This document shows positions 53,533 to 58,906 of a stretch of 58,906 nt of DNA, piece after piece. The DNA comes from Rhodobacter sp. (GTDB lineage Bacteria; Pseudomonadota; Alphaproteobacteria; Rhodobacterales; Rhodobacteraceae): positions 1 to 58,906 of the forward strand of contig PNJK01000014.1 in NCBI GenBank assembly GCA_013821825.1, in the 5' to 3' direction. Under the pieces are notes generated by a model. It had not been told where the DNA came from. It saw only the letters and a program-made list of their open reading frames with translations, and made no database searches. A program made the translations under genes and the position numbers. Within the stretch, counting starts at the first letter, position 1; each line of letters starts with the position of its first letter.

Positions 53533-54552
53533 TCACTTCTTCAGGTTGGTCCAGATCGCGTCATACAGCTTCTGGGTTTCTTCATCGCAGGCTTCCGCAA
53601 ACACACCGGGGGTGATGTCTGCGGGAGGGTTGTTTTCCGGGCTGGTCTTGATCGCCTCGTCCAGGTAGGGTTCCACCCCCGCCACGCCCGAGGTATAGGC
53701 GGCATAGTTGGTGACCGCCGCCGCGTTGACCGGGTCCAGCAGGAAGTTCATGAACTTCAAGGCGTGGTCGCGGTTCGGTGCATCCTTCAGCAGGACGACG
53801 TTGTCCATCCAGACCACATGGCCCTCTTTCGGATAGACATATTCGACATTTGCGCCTTCGGCGCGGGCCTTGGCGGAAAAGCCGTTATAGATCATCCCCG
53901 CCGCCGCATCGCCGGACACCAGCACATCCTTGGCGATGTCGGAGCCGAAGCTTGCCCAATGCGGCTTGGCGGCCAGCAGCATGTCGTTCAGGGCCTTCAA
54001 CTGCTCGCGGTCCTGCGTGCATTGCGGGATGCCAAGGTAGAGCGAACCGAGGATCAGCACCTCATTCTGGCTGTCCAGAACGTTGATCTTGCCCGAAAGC
54101 TCGGGCGGCGGATCGAAGATCGTGGCCAGCGAAGATATGTCGCCCTGATAGACGTCGCGGTTCACCGAAAACGAGGTCGAACCCCATTGGTACGGGATCG
54201 AATGCTTGCGCCCGGGATCGAAGGGAACGTCGAGCCACTTCGGTTCAATGTTGCCAAGGTTCGGCATCTCTTCCGGGGTGAAGCTGTCCAGCATCCCGTC
54301 GGCGATCATGATGCCCACCATGAAATCGGCGGGCACGGCCACGTCATATTCGCCAAGGCGCCCTGCCTTCAGCGCGGCCAGCATCGACTCGTTTGAATCG
54401 TAGGTGTCGATGGTGACGGCTATGCCGGTTTCGGCCTGGAACTTGTCGACGAGTTCCTGCGGGATGTATTCGAACCAGTGGTAGACCTTCAGTTCGCCCT
54501 CTGCGAAGGCGGGCGAGGCGAGGAGGCAGGTTCCAAGAAGCAGCTTTCTCAT
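53533..54552 (-). CDS. Spermidine/putrescine-type ABC substrate-binding protein (PotD/PotF-like)
   Basis: 339 residues from ATG 54552 with GGAGAG four bases upstream; the ATG four codons earlier is not well placed. Signal peptide MRKLLLGTCLLASPAFA. The mature protein starts ELKVYHWFEYIPQELVDKFQ and has the PotD/F pattern (TYDSNESMLAALKAGRLGEY; VPADFMVGIMIADGMLD). The ligand could be a polyamine or another cationic amine; the downstream amine-processing genes suggest the latter is broken down. Confidence 0.85.
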   Translation of the reverse strand: MRKLLLGTCLLASPAFAEGELKVYHWFEYIPQELVDKFQAETGIAVTIDTYDSNESMLAALKAGRLGEYDVAVPADFMVGIMIADGMLDSFTPEEMPNLGNIEPKWLDVPFDPGRKHSIPYQWGSTSFSVNRDVYQGDISSLATIFDPPPELSGKINVLDSQNEVLILGSLYLGIPQCTQDREQLKALNDMLLAAKPHWASFGSDIAKDVLVSGDAAAGMIYNGFSAKARAEGANVEYVYPKEGHVVWMDNVVLLKDAPNRDHALKFMNFLLDPVNAAAVTNYAAYTSGVAGVEPYLDEAIKTSPENNPPADITPGVFAEACDEETQKLYDAIWTNLKK

Positions 54553-54569
54553 GTGTCTCTCCATGTTGG

Positions 54570-55370
54570 TCAGGGGGTCTTCTGCCCCTTGCGGTTGATC
54601 AGGTAGGCGGCGGTGACAAACAGCACGCTGACCGCCAGCATCAGCGTGGAAATCGCCATGATGTTGGGCTTGATGCCTTGCTTGACCGACCCGAAGATCG
54701 CCGTCGGCAATGTCTCCATGCCCGCACCCTTGACGAAGTTGGTGATGATGAAATCGTCAAGGCTGATGATGAAGGCCAGCAGCCAGCCAGAGGCAAGGCC
54801 GGGCGCCAGGAGGGGCAGCAGGATCAGGCGGAAGGCCTGGGCGCGGGTGGCGTAGAGGTCGCGGGCGGCCTGTTCGTAGGAACCCTCGATCCCCTCCAGC
54901 CTTGCGGCGATGGGCAGGAAGGCAAAGGGGATGCAAAAGGCCATGTGGGCCACAAGGATCGTGCCATAGCCGGTGGTCAGCCCGATCGCGGTGAAAAAGA
55001 TCAGGCTGGCGACTGCGGTGACGATCTCGGGCACCATCAGTGGCAGGTTGATAAGGGCAAAGCTTGCGCCCTTGCCCCGGAAGCGCCCGCCCTTGACCAT
55101 TGCCAGCGCCGCCGCCGTTGCGATCACGGTTGCCGAGGTCGCCGCCATCAGCGCGATGGTCAGCGAGTTCCACGCTGCCTGACCAAAGCGGCCGGCATCA
55201 GGCCCGGTGAAGACATCCACGTACCAGCGCAGACTGAACCCGCCCCATTTCGTGATCGAGGTCGAGCCGTTGAAGCTGTAGGCCATCACCACGATCAGCG
55301 GGGCATAGAGAATGACCAGACACAGTACAGTCAGCGGCAGAAAGCCCGGGTAATACCGCACGCCCTTCAT
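54570..55370 (-). CDS. PotC-like ABC transporter permease
   Basis: 266 residues from ATG 55370 ([20 protein letters not shown]). Six helices; the EAA loop region reads [33 protein letters not shown], and [20 protein letters not shown] is the PotC hallmark. It overlaps PotB by four bases. A longer open frame reaches upstream to 56042 through the PotB gene in another frame; that is antecedent noise. Confidence 0.9.
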   Translation of the reverse strand: MKGVRYYPGFLPLTVLCLVILYAPLIVVMAYSFNGSTSITKWGGFSLRWYVDVFTGPDAGRFGQAAWNSLTIALMAATSATVIATAAALAMVKGGRFRGKGASFALINLPLMVPEIVTAVASLIFFTAIGLTTGYGTILVAHMAFCIPFAFLPIAARLEGIEGSYEQAARDLYATRAQAFRLILLPLLAPGLASGWLLAFIISLDDFIITNFVKGAGMETLPTAIFGSVKQGIKPNIMAISTLMLAVSVLFVTAAYLINRKGQKTP

Positions 55371-56266
55371 CGCTCGCCCTCCCTTGCGGCGGCGCGGGCA
55401 TAGATCAGCAGGGCCATCAGCACCAGCGACAACAGGATCATGCTGACCGCAGCCCCGAACGGCCAGTTGCCTTGGCTGCCCTTGAACTGCTCCTCGATCA
55501 GTGAGCCGATCATGAAGGTCTTTGCCCCGCCCAAAAGGTCCGGCGCCAGGAAGGCGCCCAGGGCGGGCACGAAGACCAGGATGCAGCCCGCGACGATGCC
55601 TGGCCTGACGACCGGCAGCACGATCTCGCGCAGGGTGGTCCAGCGGCTTGCGTAAAGATCGGCGGCGGCTTCGGAGAGGGCGAAGTTGTAGCGTTCCACC
55701 GCGGCATAGATCGGCAGGACCATGAAGGGCAGATAGCTGTAGAAAAGCCCAAGCTGCACGGCAAGGTTGGTGTTCACGAGGGGCAAGGGCCCATCGATCA
55801 ATCCGATCGACATCAGCCCCTCGTTCAATGGGCCGTTGTCGCGGATCAGGAACTTCAGGCTTACCGTGCGGATCAGAAGGTTGACCCAATAGGGGATGGT
55901 GATCAGGAACAGCCAGACCGCACGGGTCCGGGCCGGCCTTGTGGCAATGAACCAGGCGGTTGGAAAGCCGACGATCAGGCAAAGCGCCGTGCAGATCCCG
56001 GCCTGCAGGATCGAGAGGCCGAAGATCGTGATGTAGGTCCATTCCACTTGTGCCGCTTCGTCACCAAAAAGCCCGCGGGTGATGAAGAACTGATCATAGG
56101 CGGTCAGGGTGAAATCCCAGATCACACCGCCGCGAAACTCTTTGGTCAGAAAAGAATAGACCGCCATAAGCAATACGGGCAGCAGAGCGAAGATCCCGAT
56201 CACCAGCCATGCCGGGATCAGCAAGGGGCGGGCAAGGGGCCGCCAGCTGGTGTCGCCCCCGGCCAT
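55367..56266 (-). CDS. PotB-like ABC transporter permease
   Basis: 299 residues, six helices. It has [40 protein letters not shown] and an EAA loop [32 protein letters not shown]. Its ATG shares a base with the end of PotA and its end overlaps PotC. Confidence 0.9.
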   Translation of the reverse strand: MAGGDTSWRPLARPLLIPAWLVIGIFALLPVLLMAVYSFLTKEFRGGVIWDFTLTAYDQFFITRGLFGDEAAQVEWTYITIFGLSILQAGICTALCLIVGFPTAWFIATRPARTRAVWLFLITIPYWVNLLIRTVSLKFLIRDNGPLNEGLMSIGLIDGPLPLVNTNLAVQLGLFYSYLPFMVLPIYAAVERYNFALSEAAADLYASRWTTLREIVLPVVRPGIVAGCILVFVPALGAFLAPDLLGGAKTFMIGSLIEEQFKGSQGNWPFGAAVSMILLSLVLMALLIYARAAAREGER

Positions 56267-57333
56267 CAGTCGGCCAGAAGGCGCGCAGCACCTTCCTCCA
56301 AATGCAGGCCGATGCGCGTTCCGGGGCCCGGAACTTCGGTCCGGGCGGCGTTCTGCAACCGGATCGTGAAGGGCGAGCCATCCGCCAGACGAACCAGCAC
56401 CTGCAGGTCCGACCCAAGATAGACCACGCGATCGACAGTGGCGGACAGGTCGGCGCCCGGGGTGATCGTCACGCGCTCGGGACGGATCGACAAGGCATGG
56501 CGGCCGGGTGCGACCGGGGCCGAAGGGCAGGCAAAGCGGTGACCTCCCGGAAGCGTGACTGTAGCGCGGCCTTCGCGCACTTCATGAACCTCGACCTGCA
56601 ACAGATTGGTTTCGCCAATGAAATCTGCAACAAACAGATTCACGGGCGCCTCGTATATCTCTTGCGCGCTGCCCACTTGCTGCACCTGTCCTGCCGACAT
56701 CACCGCGATGCGGTCCGACATCGTCAGCGCCTCTTCCTGGTCATGGGTGACGAAGATGAAAGTGATGCCGGTGTCTTCCTGCAGCTGCTTCAACTCGACC
56801 CGCATGGCCTGGCGCAGCTTCAGGTCCAGCGCGGACAAGGGCTCGTCCAGAAGGAGCACCTTCGGCGCCGGGGCCAGCGCCCGGGCTAGGGCCACGCGCT
56901 GTTGCTGCCCGCCGGAAAGCTGCGCTGGAAGCCGGTCGGCATAGTCGGAAAGATGAACCATCTCCAGCATCTGACCCGCCCGGGCGGTTCGGGCTGGCAG
57001 GTCCATGCCCTGCATCTTCAGCCCGAAAGCCACGTTGTCGATCACCGACATATGCGGAAACAGCGCGTAGTGCTGGAAGACCGTGTTCACCGGGCGGCGG
57101 TTCGGTTCCAGACGGGCGATGCTTTCGCCGAACAGGCGGATTTCGCCCGAGGTCACGTCCTCGAACCCGGCGATCAGGCGCAGGAGCGTGGTCTTGCCGC
57201 AGCCAGACGGGCCAAGCAGCGTGAAGAACGCGTTGTCGGCAATCCCCAGCGATACGCCGTGCAGAGCGGTAACCTCGCCGAACGTCTTGACGACATCGCG
57301 AATGTCGATCGCCGTGGTCATCTTGGACTTCAT
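56266..57333 (-). CDS. PotA-like ABC transporter ATP-binding protein
   Basis: 355 residues. Walker A GPSGCGKTT, Q-loop VFQHYALFPHMSV, signature LSGGQQQRVALARAL, Walker B VLLLDEPLSALD and H-loop FVTHDQEEALTMSD are complete. The C-terminal TOBE domain begins near residue 240 (FIGETNLLQVEV). The start may instead be the ATG at 57321. It is the first gene of the minus-strand operon and diverges from a LuxR-type regulator. Confidence 0.9.
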   Translation of the reverse strand: MKSKMTTAIDIRDVVKTFGEVTALHGVSLGIADNAFFTLLGPSGCGKTTLLRLIAGFEDVTSGEIRLFGESIARLEPNRRPVNTVFQHYALFPHMSVIDNVAFGLKMQGMDLPARTARAGQMLEMVHLSDYADRLPAQLSGGQQQRVALARALAPAPKVLLLDEPLSALDLKLRQAMRVELKQLQEDTGITFIFVTHDQEEALTMSDRIAVMSAGQVQQVGSAQEIYEAPVNLFVADFIGETNLLQVEVHEVREGRATVTLPGGHRFACPSAPVAPGRHALSIRPERVTITPGADLSATVDRVVYLGSDLQVLVRLADGSPFTIRLQNAARTEVPGPGTRIGLHLEEGAARLLAD

Positions 57334-57374
57334 ACCCCCGAAATCTGTCAGAAGAGGCTATGCCGGACGAAAAC

Positions 57375-57390
57375 GGGGGTATATACCCCC
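57375..57390. promoter_or_regulatory. Perfect palindrome GGGGGTATATACCCCC, likely operator of LuxR-type regulator
   Basis: A 16-bp perfect dyad in the 58-76 bp between potA-like and luxR-like starts, plus a third half-site ATACCCCC at 57332-57339 at the potA start. It ends one base before an ATG at 57392, so binding would also block regulator expression. Confidence 0.75.
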
Positions 57391-57409
57391 AATGAGGTAT
57401 CAAGCCGCC

Positions 57410-58225
57410 ATGCAGCCCCTGCCAAATCTGGCCGAAAACCGCCTTGCCGAAGTGATCGCACGGATCGGGCGCGACCGGTTCGAGCCTGCGTTGTGGGATC
57501 TGTTCCTGTCGCTGGTGCGCCCGGACAACCTGATCATCCTTGCCTACCGCGATTCCGGCCCGCCCGTGGTGCTTTACCTGCGCTCAAGTGAACCGCAGTT
57601 CTTCGCCGAACTGGACAGCACCTATCTGGCGGGGGCCTATCGGCTGGACCCCTATTTCGAACTGCACCTGCACCGCGCGCCGGACGGGGCCTACCGGATC
57701 CGGGACATCGCCCCGGACGCGTTCCACCGCAGCCGCTATTTCATCGAGTACTACGACCAGACCACGCTGGTGGACGAGATCACATTCGTTGTCACCCCCG
57801 CGCCCAGGGTGACGTTGAACCTCTGCCTTGGCAGGGACGCCAACTCCGGCCGTCCCTTTTCCGTGGCCGAGCTTGAGACCTGCCAGCGTCTTGCCCCGGT
57901 CGTGGCGGCCCTGTCGCGGGCGCATTGGCAAGGGCTTGCCGACAGTGCGGGACCGGCAGAGGACACCTCGTCGGTGCTGTCAGCAGCCGCCCGCCGTCGC
58001 CACGGAATCGCGCTGTCACCGCGGCAGGCCGAGGTCGCGCTTCTGATCCTGCGCGGTCACTCGACCATGTCGATCGGCCTGCGCCTTGGCCTTTCGCCAC
58101 AGACGGTCAAGGTGTTCCGGAAACAGCTTTATGCCCGTTGCGCCATCTCGTCCCAGGCCGAACTTTTCGCGTTGATGCTGCCCCTGCTGAAGGATGCGGG
58201 ACAGGCTGGCGAAAGGGTTCCTTAA
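57410..58225 (+). CDS. LuxR-family transcriptional regulator
   Basis: 271 residues from ATG 57410, preceded by GAGG; ATG 57392 is possible but directly adjoins the palindrome. The N-terminal domain of about 180 residues (MQPLPNLAENRLAEVIARIG...) is unassigned, possibly a sensory fold. The C-terminal GerE-type HTH is at about 205-255 (LSPRQAEVALLILRGHSTMS, then IGLRLGLSPQTVKVFRKQLY). It should regulate the divergent amine-uptake operon. Its stop overlaps the phoU stop. Confidence 0.85.
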   Translation: MQPLPNLAENRLAEVIARIGRDRFEPALWDLFLSLVRPDNLIILAYRDSGPPVVLYLRSSEPQFFAELDSTYLAGAYRLDPYFELHLHRAPDGAYRIRDIAPDAFHRSRYFIEYYDQTTLVDEITFVVTPAPRVTLNLCLGRDANSGRPFSVAELETCQRLAPVVAALSRAHWQGLADSAGPAEDTSSVLSAAARRRHGIALSPRQAEVALLILRGHSTMSIGLRLGLSPQTVKVFRKQLYARCAISSQAELFALMLPLLKDAGQAGERVP

Positions 58226-58906
58226 GCGTCCGCCTTCGGGCGCGGATCGGTGGGAAGGGTGCCGGTGGCCAGATAGAAGGCCTGTTCGGCAATGGCCGTT
58301 GCATGGTCGCCCGCGCGTTCGATGTTCTTGGCAATGAAATGCAGATGCATCGAGGGGCCGATATTGCCGGCGCTTTCCATCATGTAGGTGAGCAGCGACC
58401 GGAACAGCGTGTTGTACATCTGGTCGATGTCGATATCGCGGTTGCGAACCTCCTCGGCAAGGGCGGCATCCTTGCGGACCAGCGCAAGCTGGGCGTCTTC
58501 CAGCATCTTCGACACAAGCAGCGCCATCCGCCGGATGGTCCCGGCATGGCCGTCAAGCGGCGCGGACTGCCCCAGAACCCGGGTCCGCTTCGCCACGTTC
58601 TTTGCGTAATCGCCGACCCGTTCCAGGCTGTGGGCCACCCGCATGACGGCCAGGACCAGCCGCAGGTCTCCGGCCGTCGGAGCGCGGCGTGCGATCAGGC
58701 TGGCAGCCTCGGTCTGGATGAAATCCTCCAGTGCGTCGACTGCCGCATCTCCGGAGATGACCTTTTCTGCCGCGTCGAGGTCATGCGCCTCAAGCGCGCG
58801 GGCGGCTTGGACCAAAGCGGCTTCGACCAGCCCGCCCATCCGGCCGAGATGGGCTTGCAGCGCTTCGAGCTCGCGGTCGAAAGCGGCGACGATATGGGGG
58901 TCGCCT
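58222..58906 (-). CDS. phoU: PhoU phosphate-signalling protein, 5' end cut by window edge
   Basis: About 228 residues are in the window; the beginning (GDPHIVAAFDRELEALQAHL then GRMGGLVEAAL) continues past 58906. Two PhoU helical repeats show metal-binding motifs (RVAHSLERVGDYAKNVAKR and HFIAKNIERAGDHATAIAEQ). PhoU links the Pst phosphate transporter to PhoR/PhoB. Its end overlaps the LuxR-type gene tail to tail. Confidence 0.95.
   Translation of the reverse strand, partial: GDPHIVAAFDRELEALQAHLGRMGGLVEAALVQAARALEAHDLDAAEKVISGDAAVDALEDFIQTEAASLIARRAPTAGDLRLVLAVMRVAHSLERVGDYAKNVAKRTRVLGQSAPLDGHAGTIRRMALLVSKMLEDAQLALVRKDAALAEEVRNRDIDIDQMYNTLFRSLLTYMMESAGNIGPSMHLHFIAKNIERAGDHATAIAEQAFYLATGTLPTDPRPKADA

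Noticed and set aside
54570-56042. A 490-codon minus frame ending in PotC
   Set aside because: Only the last 266 codons are PotC; the rest is an out-of-frame reading of the PotB gene.
1-58906. CRISPR arrays, tRNA or rRNA genes
   Set aside because: No direct-repeat/spacer pattern and no cloverleaf or rRNA-like stretch was noticed on either strand.

Overview
The window reads as a high-GC alphaproteobacterial chromosome segment, most likely Rhodobacterales (Paracoccus/Rhodobacter-like). This rests on the gene families present: cysteate and sulfonate catabolism, the UbiUVT set with NnrS, hemerythrins and an NsrR-like regulator, and dimethylglycine/N-methylproline demethylase-like flavoproteins. 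Everything here was read directly from the sequence; no database search was run.

1-11.3 kb is an accessory island. On the left, a truncated HelD-type helicase gene (minus) diverges from a two-gene unit: a large protein with two phospholipase-D-like motifs and a DUF6361-like protein. An HTH-bearing hypothetical protein and a 5'-truncated phage structural gene follow. Next comes an AT-richer two-gene unit (7.4-9.6 kb), a small protein plus a protein with a phosphoribosyltransferase-like PRPP loop and a PRTase-CE-like C-terminus. This is the best candidate for an undescribed conflict/defence system. Decayed IS3-family elements close the island.

11.3-19.4 kb is a compact minus-strand NO/anaerobiosis operon: a four-helix membrane protein, hemerythrin, DUF2478, hemerythrin, 5-FCL, ubiT, ubiU, ubiV and a double-length NnrS. 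It diverges from an NsrR-like Rrf2 regulator and has a perfect palindrome in the promoter. 19.7-24.3 kb holds decayed genes (AraC, ProC-like, IS3) around an intact TetR/flavin-dependent demethylase pair.

24.3-32.1 kb is an organosulfonate cluster: LysR, CuyA-like L-cysteate sulfo-lyase, a broken DegT aminotransferase, an Asp/Glu racemase-family protein, a TauABC-like transporter and an HpsN-like dehydrogenase. It ends in an IS5 remnant and a TRAP binding-protein fragment. 32.4-36.7 kb encodes an ABC exporter with its adaptor, and 36.9-40.5 kb a lipid-linked sugar/cell-surface glycan module.

40.6-48.1 kb resembles rhizopine/inositol-type (moc) catabolism: a sugar ABC transporter, TIM-barrel isomerase and LacI regulator with a perfect operator palindrome, divergent from MocD-like oxygenase, MocE-like Rieske ferredoxin and a PanB-like protein. 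48.1-57.3 kb is one long minus-strand operon: a polyamine-type ABC transporter, nitrilase, DgcA-like flavoprotein, RidA, DUF1028 and a flavin monooxygenase. It is divergent from a LuxR-type regulator and shares a GGGGGTATATACCCCC palindrome with it. The window ends inside phoU.
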